A DNA stretch of 64,000 nucleotides from UBA1479 sp040216635 (GCA_040216635.1 JAVJOU010000006.1:1-64000), one strand, 5' to 3'; positions 1-8,991 are shown, counted from the first letter of the stretch. The notes: a model not told the origin generated them from the sequence alone. Translations and numbers: made by a program.

Positions 1-478
1 ACTCAAGCGAGTAGACAGAGATACACAGAAAAACGAACAGGTCGTCGCCACCTCAATTAAAAGACAGCTCCTCAATCCCTACCCGTACAGCGCAAAACGC
101 CGCCCGCGTATCCCTTCCTTAAAATACAATGTCAAACAGCCAAAACCCAGATCCCCAGATCGATATCAGAGACGCAAAAGCACCGCACGCTCATCACCCG
201 GGAAAACCCGAAAATGGCGCCTGGCACGGCGTCGTCGAAATGGGAACCGAAGTTCCTATACTATCGGCAACGGGCTTTCCTGGCAAGACTTGCCAGACCG
301 GATTTCGCCGAAATCCTTTACCGCCTTCGGCTGCTCTCTCCGCAAGGAAGAAATCACCGTGTGGCGACGTGGCCCGGGCGGTGATATAGGAGGTTCCAGA
401 CGCTGTGTCCAGCGCGAAAAACAAAATAATGTCCACAACACGCCGATGCCCACCGCGCCCGGCCATGGGAGACCAAGA
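1..478. other. Non-coding or degenerate region upstream of prpF
   Basis: No convincing intact gene is visible. In the frame of the downstream gene, roughly 250-295 reads YTIGNGLSWQDLPDR, which resembles the N-terminal part of IS5-type transposases, but the surrounding frame does not continue as one. It may be a short decayed remnant or chance. A perfect AGGAGG lies at 388-393, far upstream of the prpF start and out of position for it. No strong promoter was recognised. Confidence 0.4.
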
Positions 479-482
479 ATGA
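405..482 (+). CDS. Possible 25-codon leader ORF coupled to prpF
   Basis: A GTG-initiated small ORF begins 11 nt after a perfect AGGAGG (388-393) and ends in a TGA that overlaps the prpF ATG as ATGA (479-482). The product would be short and Arg/Pro-rich in its second half, with no recognisable domain. The SD and the overlapping stop/start suggest translational coupling, but the spacing is long and the codons look non-selected. It could equally be chance. Confidence 0.2.
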   Translation: MSSAKNKIMSTTRRCPPRPAMGDQE

Positions 483-1621
483 ACGCCCTACAACGTAAGA
501 CCCCCGCCGTTTTCTTTCGAGGCGGCACCTCCAAAGCCGTTTTCTTCCGCGCCGAGGACGTCCCGGAAAATATCGAGGAACGCAACCGCATGCTGCGCGC
601 CGTGATGGGCAGCCCCGACCCCTACGGACGGCAATTGGACGGCCTGGGCGGCGGCATTTCATCCCTGTCGAAAGCCATGTGGGTCGAACGCTCGACCCGC
701 AACGACGCCGACGTGGATTATACCTTCGCGCAGATCGGCATCCGCGACGACGTGGTCGACATGTCCTCCAACTGCGGCAACATGACATCCGCCGTCGCCC
801 CCTTCGCCGTCGAGGAAGGCATCTTCCCCGCTCCCGACGGTGACGTCATGGTCCGCATGTTCAACACCAACACCAAAAAAGTCGTGCACGCGCATTTCAC
901 CGTTCAGGACGGACGGGCCGTTTCCACGGGCGACACGGAAATTCCGGGCGTATCCGGAACCGGCGCGCCCATGCGTCTGGACTGGATGGATCCGGCCGGC
1001 ACCGCCGGGCGCGGCGTATTGCCCACCGGCAAGCTGCAGGAAACATTTTCCGCCCCCGGGTTCGGTGAATTCCCGGGCTCCATCGTCGACGCCGCATCGG
1101 TCTGCGTTTATGTCCCGGCGTCGGCCTTCGGCTTGACCGGCGCGGAATCCCCCATGGCCATCGACGACATGGCCGAGGTCATGGCGGGCATGGAACACGT
1201 GCGGCGCGATGCCGCCGTGCGCGCCGGCATGGCCGCAACGCCGGAAGAGGCCGCCCAGGCCTCACCCCGAGTCGCGCTGATCGCCCCGCCCGTCGCCTAT
1301 AAGACCCTGGCCGGAACTGAAATCGCGCCGGAGGACGACAACATCGCCGTGCGCGTGGCTTCGATGGAGAACATTCACCGCGCCGTCCAGGTCACGGGGG
1401 CGATGAGCATCTCCGCCGGCCTCGTCGTCGAGGGCACGATCCTCAACGAGATGGCGGTCGATCTGGACACATCAGGCGACTTGAAGATCGGCAATCCGTC
1501 CGGCGTGCTGAAAACCCGCGCCAATGCGGAACGGAACAGCGACGGATCGTGGAATCTGCTTTCGACCTCGGCCTACCGGACCTTCCGCCGCATCATGGAC
1601 GGGCACGTCTATCATCCGTAA
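479..1621 (+). CDS. PrpF-family isomerase (aconitate / oxalomesaconate isomerase type)
   Basis: 380 aa, the usual PrpF length. The family has a diaminopimelate-epimerase-like fold and moves double bonds in tricarboxylates such as 2-methylaconitate or 4-oxalomesaconate. Signature segments are FFRGGTSKAVFF near the N-terminus and SSNCGNMTSAVAPFAVEEG around residue 95, which carries the conserved Cys. The ATG at 479 is chosen because the PrpF domain begins about ten residues after it; the upstream in-frame extension has no family character. No prpBCD or protocatechuate-cleavage genes are nearby, so the substrate is open. A propionyl-CoA synthetase 48 kb away is a weak hint at propionate. Confidence 0.85.
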   Translation: MNALQRKTPAVFFRGGTSKAVFFRAEDVPENIEERNRMLRAVMGSPDPYGRQLDGLGGGISSLSKAMWVERSTRNDADVDYTFAQIGIRDDVVDMSSNCGNMTSAVAPFAVEEGIFPAPDGDVMVRMFNTNTKKVVHAHFTVQDGRAVSTGDTEIPGVSGTGAPMRLDWMDPAGTAGRGVLPTGKLQETFSAPGFGEFPGSIVDAASVCVYVPASAFGLTGAESPMAIDDMAEVMAGMEHVRRDAAVRAGMAATPEEAAQASPRVALIAPPVAYKTLAGTEIAPEDDNIAVRVASMENIHRAVQVTGAMSISAGLVVEGTILNEMAVDLDTSGDLKIGNPSGVLKTRANAERNSDGSWNLLSTSAYRTFRRIMDGHVYHP

Positions 1622-1690
1622 CACAAATCCCAAGCGCGGTCGCGCGACGACGATTTGCGTAGATTAAAAGTTGCCCCAGGGCGCGCGGCC

Positions 1691-2254
1691 TTAAGGCCCT
1701 TCGTAGGAAATGCGGATGACCTCGGCTTCGTCGGGGCCCTGCGGCGTGCGCACGACGACCACATCGCCTTCTTCCGCCTTCATCAGGGCCCGAGCCATGG
1801 GGGAGACCCAGCTGATCTCGCCTTCTTCCAGGCGTGCTTCGTCCACGCCGACGATGCGCACGCATTTTTCCTCGCCGCGCGAATTCTCGAACGTCACCCA
1901 GGCGCCGAAGAACACCTGATCGCGGTTGGTCTGGCGGGCGGGATCCACGACCTCGGCGATATCCAGGCGCTTCATCAGATAGCGCAAGCGCCGGTCGATT
2001 TCGCGCAGGCGCTTCTTGCCGTAGATGTAGTCGCCGTTTTCCGACCGGTCACCGTTGGATGCCGCCCAGGAGACGATGTCGACCACCTTGGGGCGCTCCA
2101 CATGGCGCAGGTGTTTGAGTTCCGCCTGCAGGCGAGCATGACCTTCCGGAGTCAAAAGATTACGCGATCCTGCGGGCAGGTCAGGGCCGTCATCGACCTC
2201 ATCCTCAAGATCGATCTCCGCCGCTGCGTCCTCGTTCACGAATGCCTTGCTCAC
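1691..2254 (-). CDS. greB: Transcription elongation factor GreB
   Basis: 187 aa. Gre factors enter the RNA polymerase secondary channel and stimulate cleavage of backtracked RNA. The N-terminal coiled coil contains GDRSENGDYIYGKKRLREID, the GreB-type hairpin with its acidic tip, followed by an FKBP-like C-terminal domain ending in SWVSPMARALM. The start is GTG, preceded by GGAGAG at 7 nt. An extra acidic stretch of about 30 residues precedes the Gre domain, longer than in E. coli GreB. It is a single gene transcribed away from the GNAT gene; the two starts lie about 95 nt apart and share a divergent promoter region. Confidence 0.9.
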   Translation of the reverse strand: MSKAFVNEDAAAEIDLEDEVDDGPDLPAGSRNLLTPEGHARLQAELKHLRHVERPKVVDIVSWAASNGDRSENGDYIYGKKRLREIDRRLRYLMKRLDIAEVVDPARQTNRDQVFFGAWVTFENSRGEEKCVRIVGVDEARLEEGEISWVSPMARALMKAEEGDVVVVRTPQGPDEAEVIRISYEGP

Positions 2255-2348
2255 CTTGGTTCTCTCCGATGGCCGGAAACGGCCCTATTCTAACGCAACC
2301 ATGAACGATACAAGGCGATAATTGTCGCAGCGATTTATAGGAATCCAG

Positions 2349-3089
2349 ATGACCGACACGTCGACCACGCATTCTGAGCGGCCCCTGGGGCCCATCCTAT
2401 CCGATTGGACCCCGAGGCCACGGCCGGAGCGCGATCCGCTGACCGGGCCGCGTTGCCGTCTGGAGCCCCTGTCCGCCGACGCCCATGGCGAGGACCTGTG
2501 GCGGGCCAACGCCGCCGACACGGACGGGCGCATGTGGGATTATATGTCCTGCGGGCCGTTTGCAGGCATTCAGGAATACCTGACCTGGCTTAAGGGGGCT
2601 GCGGCCGGTGACGACCCCTTGTTCTTTGCCATCGTCGATCAGGCAACGGGCCAAGCCATGGGCGTTGCCAGCTATCTTAGGATCGATCCGGCAAACGGTG
2701 TCATCGAGGTCGGCAACATCGCCTATTCACCGGCTTTGCAAGGATCGGTCCTGGCCACGGAAGCCATGTACCTGATGATGGCCCATGCTTTCGACGACCT
2801 GGGATACCGACGCTATGAGTGGAAATGTAATTCGCTGAACGCACCGTCACGCCGTGCGGCCCAACGCCTGGGCTTTTCCTATGAAGGGCTGTTCCGCAAT
2901 CACATGGTGATCAAGGGGCGCAACCGGGATACCGCCTGGTTTGCGATCACCGAAGCGGTCTGGCCCGAAATCAAGGGGGCGTTGGAAAGTTGGCTGGCGC
3001 CGGAAAACTTCGACGCGGACGGCCGTCAACACCAACGGCTGTCGGAGCTGACGAAAGCATTGAGAACGGAAGACCCGGGACTGATTTAA
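2349..3089 (+). CDS. GNAT acetyltransferase, RimJ/RimL type
   Basis: 246 aa. The order of elements is that of the RimL-like GNATs that acetylate N-terminal or small-molecule amines: N-terminal PRCRLEPLSADAHGEDLW, central VIEVGNIAYSPALQGSVLATEAMYLM (the acetyl-CoA-binding strand and helix), and YEWKCNSLNAPSRRAAQRLGF with the classical Asn-x-x-Ser motif. ATG 2349 has AGGA seven bases upstream and is preferred to the longer in-frame ATG at 2322. The substrate cannot be told from sequence. Confidence 0.85.
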   Translation: MTDTSTTHSERPLGPILSDWTPRPRPERDPLTGPRCRLEPLSADAHGEDLWRANAADTDGRMWDYMSCGPFAGIQEYLTWLKGAAAGDDPLFFAIVDQATGQAMGVASYLRIDPANGVIEVGNIAYSPALQGSVLATEAMYLMMAHAFDDLGYRRYEWKCNSLNAPSRRAAQRLGFSYEGLFRNHMVIKGRNRDTAWFAITEAVWPEIKGALESWLAPENFDADGRQHQRLSELTKALRTEDPGLI

Positions 3090-3112
3090 GGCGCCATGTT
3101 CAGGCGTCGCAC

Positions 3113-4513
3113 TCAGCCGCCGATCATTGACGGCTCGCAGAACTGGCGGCGCTTCTTAAGGTCGGCACAGATTTTCTTGGCCTCGCCGGACGATTTCAGG
3201 GGGCCGGCCTTAAGCCGGTAATAGGTCCCCTTTTTGCCCAGGTCGACTTTGGCGACCTCGTGATCCATGTCCTTCAACACCGTGCGATGACGGCGCTGGA
3301 TCAGCTTCCAGCCATCCTCGGCCTGTTTGACCGAACGGTAGGAAGCCAGATGCACACCCGGTTGCGGGCCTTTCGGCTTTTCCATCTTCTCGGCCTTGTC
3401 TTTCTCGACAAGACTGGTCGGTGCAGCCTGGGCCGATGCCATCTTGGGGGCTTCGGGCTGCATGGCTTTTTCGATGGCCGCGCGCTCGCGCGTGTATTCA
3501 TCGGACGTGATGTAGCCGCCGTCGCGCAACTGTTCCAGGCGGCGCACGGAATCCGCAGCTTCCATCAACCCTTGCGGCGGAGGCGTCGGATTGACCAACC
3601 GCACCGGTGCCGCCGGCATTAGTGCATCTAAAATCATGTTGCGTTCGGCCGCATGCTGCGAGACGGAAATCGCGCGCAGTTCAAGTGCTCGGCCGATCGC
3701 CCGCAGGCGGCCGGAAATCTGTTCGGTGGTCGGAACCGGCCGGTCCAGGCCCGCCGAAGACGGCGGCGAAGTCAACGGCAACAAGGCACCGGCATTCGCC
3801 TGACGCCGGGTCGCGTATTCCTGGGGCGTGACCAATCCCTGATCGCGCAAGGCACGCATGGTGGCAAAGCGGGAGATCACGTTCTGATCGGCACCGCTGA
3901 AGGCTTCCATGGTCGTCGGCTCCACCCCCGGGGTCGCCATGGCCTGTTGCGGCTGCATGGCCGGGGATACAGGCGGCGGCGCACCGAATGACGGTGCGGC
4001 AGCTGGCCGTCCCGTGGGCGACGCCGCGACCGAAGTCGGTGCACCCGGGAAACCGGCGGGGGCTTGGCCCAGGCGCACGGCACTCGGCACTTCACCGGAA
4101 TCAAGCAAGGACAGGTTCACGCTGGCAATCTGCGAAGCGGGGCGTGTCGATAGATTGTTCCACACGACGAACTGCTGGGATTCTTCGGGACGCAGCGCCA
4201 GAACGGCTTCGTACATCTGGCGGGACTTCGTGATCTGGCCGGTGTTCTGGTACAGGATGCCCGCGCCTAAAAGCGCATCGACGTCCTTCGGATTGGCCTG
4301 CAAGGCCCGCTGGAAATGGCTTTCCGCCGCGACGAAATTACCCTTGGCCAGTTCGGCGATGCCCAATTCGGCCTCGTCGTTCTTTTTCAAGGGACTTCCG
4401 GCCCAGAACGTATCCGTGAAAACCTGAGATTCCGACAATGCGCCGCACGCGCCGAGCCCCATGCTCGCCACGGCAACAACAGCAAACCGCGCCATCAGAC
4501 GTCGACCGGTCAT
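3113..4513 (-). CDS. Lipoprotein with TPR, two SHOCT-like segments and a SPOR domain
   Basis: 466 aa. Lipobox LGAC puts the lipidated Cys at residue 23. Two TPR units span about 47-112. A Pro/Ala-rich linker follows. Two short segments, 217-240 (LRDQGLVTPQEYATRR) and 326-350 (LRDGGYITSDEYTRER), fit the SHOCT pattern. Residues 385-463 form a SPOR domain, which binds denuded septal glycan. Inference: an outer-membrane or periplasmic protein recruited to division sites. The start has GGAGAG five to six bases upstream. It is not in an operon with recognised division genes. Confidence 0.8.
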   Translation of the reverse strand: MTGRRLMARFAVVAVASMGLGACGALSESQVFTDTFWAGSPLKKNDEAELGIAELAKGNFVAAESHFQRALQANPKDVDALLGAGILYQNTGQITKSRQMYEAVLALRPEESQQFVVWNNLSTRPASQIASVNLSLLDSGEVPSAVRLGQAPAGFPGAPTSVAASPTGRPAAAPSFGAPPPVSPAMQPQQAMATPGVEPTTMEAFSGADQNVISRFATMRALRDQGLVTPQEYATRRQANAGALLPLTSPPSSAGLDRPVPTTEQISGRLRAIGRALELRAISVSQHAAERNMILDALMPAAPVRLVNPTPPPQGLMEAADSVRRLEQLRDGGYITSDEYTRERAAIEKAMQPEAPKMASAQAAPTSLVEKDKAEKMEKPKGPQPGVHLASYRSVKQAEDGWKLIQRRHRTVLKDMDHEVAKVDLGKKGTYYRLKAGPLKSSGEAKKICADLKKRRQFCEPSMIGG

Positions 4514-4706
4514 GATCCTCTCCCGCAGTTAAGGCAGCACCGTCCCCGGTATTCACTCCCAAGAAAATACCGGAAAAAACCCAGATGAACGGCACTGCGT
4601 CTGGATCAACTCAAGGATAGTGAAAACCATTGGGGTAAACAATTGGTAAAAAAGGAGGAATCATTGGCAGGCCCCAGGCATTCCGGGGCTTACGCGGCGC
4701 GGGCTT

Positions 4707-5177
4707 TCACAACGCCAGTTCCATGAAGTGCATCCCGGGCGCCGTATCCGCATGGTAGGCGGGAATATCAAGGAACCCCAAACGAAGGTAGAGCGCCCGC
4801 GCCTCCGCCATATGGCCAAGGGTATCAAGACGCAAGGCCGCGTAGCCCACGCCCCGCGCCCATAAGGTCACGGCCTCAACCAATTGCCGTCCATATCCCT
4901 TGCCCTGGAAATCCGACCGGACATAAAGGCGTTTCATCTCGGCAATGTCGCCTGACAGGGGGCGGGCCGCGATGCAACCGGCGATATCACCGCCTGATCG
5001 CAACAAGAACAACGCTCCGCGGGGCGCCCCGTAAGCGCCGGGCAGACCGGCCAGTTCTTCATCGAAACCTTTGAGACAATAGGCACGCGAGACGTCCGCT
5101 CCGTATTCGACGAACAATTCACGCACGGCCTCAAGATCAGGGCCGCCGGAAACATGCGAAATGATGTTATCCGGCAT
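4707..5177 (-). CDS. GNAT acetyltransferase
   Basis: 156 aa single-domain GNAT. The acetyl-CoA site is EMKRLYVRSDFQGKGYGRQL, with the R/Q-x-x-G-x-G/A signature, followed by LRLDTLGHMAEARALYLRLGF. It starts 27 nt downstream of the dehydrogenase stop and is probably co-transcribed with it. A small GCCCC/GGGGC hairpin at about 4676-4690 lies just beyond its stop. Substrate unknown. Confidence 0.8.
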   Translation of the reverse strand: MPDNIISHVSGGPDLEAVRELFVEYGADVSRAYCLKGFDEELAGLPGAYGAPRGALFLLRSGGDIAGCIAARPLSGDIAEMKRLYVRSDFQGKGYGRQLVEAVTLWARGVGYAALRLDTLGHMAEARALYLRLGFLDIPAYHADTAPGMHFMELAL

Positions 5178-5204
5178 GGCCTCGGTCTCTTTCCCGGTTT
5201 CCTG

Positions 5205-6275
5205 CTAAGAAGAAAGTTCCTCGGCAATGGCCGCACCCAGTTCCTGGGTTGTGGCCGTGCCGCCCATATCCGCCGTCTTGGGGCCGTTGCCCGCGACCAC
5301 CCGTTCGATCACGCTGACGATCTCGTCCGCCGCTTCCTTATGGCCCAGATGTTCCAGCATCATGGCCGCCGACCAGATCTGACCGATGGGATTGGCGATG
5401 TTCTTGCCGGCGATATCCGGGGCGGAGCCGTGAACCGGCTCGAACATGGAGGGGTAATCCCGTTCCGGATTGATATTGGCCGAAGGGGCGATGCCGATGG
5501 TCCCCGTACAGGCCGGCCCCAAATCCGACAGGATATCGCCGAACAGGTTGGAGCCGACGACCACATCGAACCAATCGGGATTACGCACGAAATGGGCAGT
5601 CAGGATGTCGATGTGGAACTGGTCGGTCTCGACATCGGGGTATTTCTTGGAAATTTCCTCGAACCGTTCGTCCCAATAGGGCATGGAAATGCTGATGCCG
5701 TTGGACTTGGTGGCCGAGGTGACCTTTTTACGCTTGCGCGTGCGGGCCAATTCGAAGGCAACGCGCATGATCCGGTCGCAGCCGTTCTTGGTGAAGACCG
5801 AGGTCTGGGCCGCGAATTCCTGATCCGTGCCGACATGGGCGCGCCCGCCGATGTCGGAATACTCACCTTCGTTGTTTTCGCGTACGACCAGGAAATCGAT
5901 CTCGCCCGGCTTTCGGTTGGCCAAGGGACAGGGCATGCCTTCCATCAATTTGACCGGACGGAGCGACAGATATTGGTGGAATTGACGGCGGATGGGGATC
6001 AGCAAACCCCAGAGCGAGACATGGTCCTTCACGCCGGGAAAACCGACCGCGCCCAGAAGAATGGAATCATGGCCCTTGATGGTATCCAGCCCGTCTTCCG
6101 GCATCATCGCGCCTTCCTTGGCGAAGCGCTCGCAGCTCCAATCGAACTCGTCGAACTGGAACGACAGGTCATGCTTGCGGCCAACGGCTTCGAGCACGCG
6201 CAGCGCTTCGGGCATGACTTCATTACCGATCCCGTCTCCGGGGATCACGGCGATGCGGTGGGCATTGGTGGACAT
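5205..6275 (-). CDS. D-malate / tartrate dehydrogenase (isopropylmalate dehydrogenase family)
   Basis: 356 aa, matching the roughly 360-residue D-malate dehydrogenases (DmlA/TtuC type). These oxidatively decarboxylate D-malate to pyruvate using NAD. Motifs: IAVIPGDGIGNEV at the N-terminus, VVRENNEGEYSDIGGR, DVVVGSNLFGDILSDLGPA with the metal-binding Asp residues, and EPVHGSAPDIAGK. The ATG at 6275 is chosen because the family begins there and AGGAGA lies just upstream; the longer frame to 6344 is non-homologous. leuB is less likely given the NNEGEYS motif and the lack of leu neighbours. Confidence 0.85.
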   Translation of the reverse strand: MSTNAHRIAVIPGDGIGNEVMPEALRVLEAVGRKHDLSFQFDEFDWSCERFAKEGAMMPEDGLDTIKGHDSILLGAVGFPGVKDHVSLWGLLIPIRRQFHQYLSLRPVKLMEGMPCPLANRKPGEIDFLVVRENNEGEYSDIGGRAHVGTDQEFAAQTSVFTKNGCDRIMRVAFELARTRKRKKVTSATKSNGISISMPYWDERFEEISKKYPDVETDQFHIDILTAHFVRNPDWFDVVVGSNLFGDILSDLGPACTGTIGIAPSANINPERDYPSMFEPVHGSAPDIAGKNIANPIGQIWSAAMMLEHLGHKEAADEIVSVIERVVAGNGPKTADMGGTATTQELGAAIAEELSS

Positions 6276-6429
6276 GGGTGTTCTCCTGATCGGTACGCTT
6301 TCTTTTATCGCCGCGTTGTACCCGGTCCAGGCCGCATCCGCCAAATGGATATTGATCCCGGGGCCTTGCTTTCCCTCGGTGCCAGCCTTGCCGACATGCG
6401 AACGATATCTATCTTGTTATCGGGTTTGG

Positions 6430-7401
6430 TCAAGTCGGTGCTGCTGCCAAAATTCGGCGCATCAGGTCACGGTCGACGTTGCCCCCGGAAAGAACCACCC
6501 CCGTTTTCTTACCGGCCATGGCATCCCGTTCCTTAAGCAGCGCCGCCAAAGCCGCCCCACCCGCCCCTTCGGCAAGGTTGTGGGTGTCCGTGAAATAGGC
6601 AGACATGGCGGCTAGGATGTCGTCGTCGGATACGGCGACGACACGCTCAGCCCCCGACAAAATGATTTCCAGCGCCGCGGCGTCGGGCTGGCGCACGGCC
6701 AGCCCCTCGGCAATGGTATCGACGCCGTTCGTGGCAACCACCCGGCGTTCGGCAAAGGACAAGGCATAACAGGGCGCACCTTCGGCGACGACACCGACGA
6801 CCTTCGTTTTAAGGCCCAAGGCATCGCGTGCTGCGATCACGCCGCAAATCCCGGACCCCAAACCGATGGGGACATAGACCGTGTCCAGGTCCGGCTGAGC
6901 TTCGAACAATTCCAAGCCGTATGACGCCACGCCCTGAACCAGCCAGGGATGAAACGGCGGCACCATGTGCAGATTGTGTTCGGCGGCAAGGCCCTCGGCA
7001 TATTCGCGGGCGGCCTGAAAATCGCTGCCCTCTTCACGCAAGTCCACACCAAGGGCTCTTATCGCCGCGTTCTTGCCGGGATTGTTGCCCTCGGGCACGA
7101 CGATGGTCGCGGGCAGTCCGACCATGCCCGCCGCCCGGCCGATGCTTTGGCCGTGATTGCCGGTACTGGCCGTCAATACCCCCGCAAGGTCCGGATGTTC
7201 CGCCCGAAGCCGCGTGAGGTAAACAAGACCACCCCGCACCTTGAAAGCGCCGATCGGCGTATGGTTTTCGTGTTTGACCCAGATTTCACCACCCGTCCGT
7301 TGGTTGAGCAACGGCCAGGTCAGCGTCGGGGTCGGCTGCATATGGGTATAGACGATGTCCCGCGCGGCGGTCAGTTCTTCAAGAGCAAGCCAATCCATCA
7401 T
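6430..7401 (-). CDS. PLP-dependent threonine dehydratase-like enzyme
   Basis: 323 aa, fold-type II PLP enzyme. The Schiff-base lysine is in PIGAFKVRGG (K54), the Gly-rich phosphate loop is GLGSGICG, and TASTGNHGQSIG is the Asn loop. There is no C-terminal ACT domain, so it is of the catabolic or serine-racemase/hydroxyaspartate-dehydratase type rather than biosynthetic IlvA. It is divergent from a MocR regulator with shared repeats in between. MocR-linked homologues include EutB of hydroxyectoine breakdown, but no other ectoine gene is present. Likely role: deamination of threonine, serine or a beta-hydroxy amino acid. GGGAG precedes the start. Confidence 0.8.
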   Translation of the reverse strand: MMDWLALEELTAARDIVYTHMQPTPTLTWPLLNQRTGGEIWVKHENHTPIGAFKVRGGLVYLTRLRAEHPDLAGVLTASTGNHGQSIGRAAGMVGLPATIVVPEGNNPGKNAAIRALGVDLREEGSDFQAAREYAEGLAAEHNLHMVPPFHPWLVQGVASYGLELFEAQPDLDTVYVPIGLGSGICGVIAARDALGLKTKVVGVVAEGAPCYALSFAERRVVATNGVDTIAEGLAVRQPDAAALEIILSGAERVVAVSDDDILAAMSAYFTDTHNLAEGAGGAALAALLKERDAMAGKKTGVVLSGGNVDRDLMRRILAAAPT

Positions 7402-7470
7402 GCGTCTCCCGACATTTTGAGCTTATTGTTACCCATCAATTTTCCATTGACCCCAAACATTACAACAGTA

Positions 7471-7517
7471 AATCAATACAATTGACAGACAATCGATACA
7501 ATTACTAAAATCGCATC
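7471..7517 (+). promoter_or_regulatory. Two 13-bp direct repeats plus mocR promoter
   Basis: AATCAATACAATT (7471-7483) and AATCGATACAATT (7491-7503) differ at one base and are spaced 20 bp start to start, about two helical turns. TTGACA (7482-7487) and TAAAAT (7506-7511) with an 18-bp spacer overlap the repeats. The predicted transcription start then falls at or next to the ATG at 7518, giving a leaderless mRNA. Direct repeats at about this spacing are known sites for dimeric MocR regulators. Probably autoregulation and control of the divergent dehydratase. Confidence 0.6.
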
Positions 7518-8984
7518 ATGACAATATGGATGCCCGAATTGCGCGGCCGCACCGGCCCCAAGTACCAGGCCATCGTCGATGCCATCGTCGATGCCGTGGA
7601 AATGGGTGACCTGTCGCCGGGAACCAAACTGCCGCCGCAACGCAATCTGGCCTATGACCTGGGCGTGACGCTCGGCACCGTGACCCGCGCTTATCAGGAA
7701 CTGGAACGCAGCGGCCTTGCCCGGGGCGAGGTCGGGCGAGGCACCTTCATCACCGCACCCGTTGATCGCGCCCCCGCCCCCAATCTGAACGACAACATCG
7801 ACGCGCTCCGCAACAGCGTGAACATGGAACATACCCCGGTCGATGCCCTTTACGGCACGGACTTCATGGGCTCGGAAGGGTTGGAATTGGCCTCCAACTA
7901 CCCGGTCACCAGCGGGGTCGGTGCCCTGACCGAGCGCGCCGCCGCCCGCGTCAATCACGAAGCGGTCTGGGAAGCGGTCTCCCATTATCAGACCCATAAC
8001 GGCCTTCGCCCCCACCGGGATGCGGGCGCTGATTGGCTGAACGGGCTGAGCGTCGATGCCCGGGCGGAAGACATCCTGATCGCCCCCGGCGCCCAGGCAG
8101 CGACACAGACGGCGCTGATGGCCCTTGCCCGTCCGGGCGACCTGATTCTGTCCGAAGCGCTCAGCTGGCCCGGACTGAAAGCCACGGCGGCCCCCCTGGG
8201 CCTGCGGGTCGAAGGGCTGGCCATGGATGAACACGGCCTGATCCCCGATGCGTTCGACCAGGCCTGCCGCGACCGCGCACCCCGCCTTTTGTACCTGCTG
8301 CCGACGCTGCAAAATCCGACCGCATCGGTGATGCCCGAAGACCGCCGCCGCCAAATTGCCGAGATCGCCCGCCGTCACGAGGTTTTCGTCATCGAAGACG
8401 ACGTTTACGGCTTTCTTTTGGACCAACCCCTGCCCCCGCTTCACACCATCGCGCCCGATATCACGGTCTATGTCACAAGCCTGTCCAAAGCCGTGTCGCC
8501 GGGCCTGCGGGTCGGCTACGTTCTGGTTCCCCAAGGGCGCATGGCGTCGTTTGTCGGCGCTCTTCGCTCGTCGACACTGATGGCCTCGCCCATCGCGGTT
8601 GAAATCGCCAGCGAGATGATCCGGGGCGGCGAAGCGGAGGAAATGATGGCCAGGCAGCGGCGCGAGGTTGAAAACCGCCAGCACGACCTGATGCGCCATC
8701 TGGGGCATCTCTCGCCCCGAACGCATCCCCGGTCGCTGCATTGCTGGCTTCCGGTGCCTGTTGGGTTCACGGGACCTGAATTCCGCACCCGGTTGTTGGA
8801 GCGGAGAGTCTCGGTAACACCCGGCAATGCCTTCGTCATGGATGAACGCAATCGCCCCGACCGCCCCCATGTCCGCATCTGCTTAGGCGCAGAACAGGAC
8901 CGTCAGCGCCTAGATCGCGCCCTGGCGATCATCGCCGAAGTTGCCGCCGGTACGGGGCAGGAAGCGCAACCCACCTACGTCTGA
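7518..8984 (+). CDS. MocR-family (GntR/aminotransferase) transcriptional regulator
   Basis: 488 aa. Residues 13-80 are a GntR winged helix (KYQAIVDAIVDAVEMGDLSPG, then LGVTLGTVTRAYQELERSGL). The rest is a fold-type I aminotransferase-like domain with PLP-site lysine K324 in SLSKAVSPGLRVGY and LPTLQNPTAS. Such proteins sense PLP or an amino-acid aldimine and activate a neighbouring PLP-enzyme gene. The partner here should be the divergent dehydratase. No Shine-Dalgarno precedes the ATG, consistent with leaderless translation. The C-terminus converges with thiD seven bases away. Confidence 0.88.
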   Translation: MTIWMPELRGRTGPKYQAIVDAIVDAVEMGDLSPGTKLPPQRNLAYDLGVTLGTVTRAYQELERSGLARGEVGRGTFITAPVDRAPAPNLNDNIDALRNSVNMEHTPVDALYGTDFMGSEGLELASNYPVTSGVGALTERAAARVNHEAVWEAVSHYQTHNGLRPHRDAGADWLNGLSVDARAEDILIAPGAQAATQTALMALARPGDLILSEALSWPGLKATAAPLGLRVEGLAMDEHGLIPDAFDQACRDRAPRLLYLLPTLQNPTASVMPEDRRRQIAEIARRHEVFVIEDDVYGFLLDQPLPPLHTIAPDITVYVTSLSKAVSPGLRVGYVLVPQGRMASFVGALRSSTLMASPIAVEIASEMIRGGEAEEMMARQRREVENRQHDLMRHLGHLSPRTHPRSLHCWLPVPVGFTGPEFRTRLLERRVSVTPGNAFVMDERNRPDRPHVRICLGAEQDRQRLDRALAIIAEVAAGTGQEAQPTYV

Positions 8985-8991
8985 CCGGCTG

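Noticed and set aside
7473..8870. 465-codon minus-strand ORF opposite the MocR gene
   Set aside because: The MocR domain architecture is unmistakable on the plus strand; the antisense frame has no domain.
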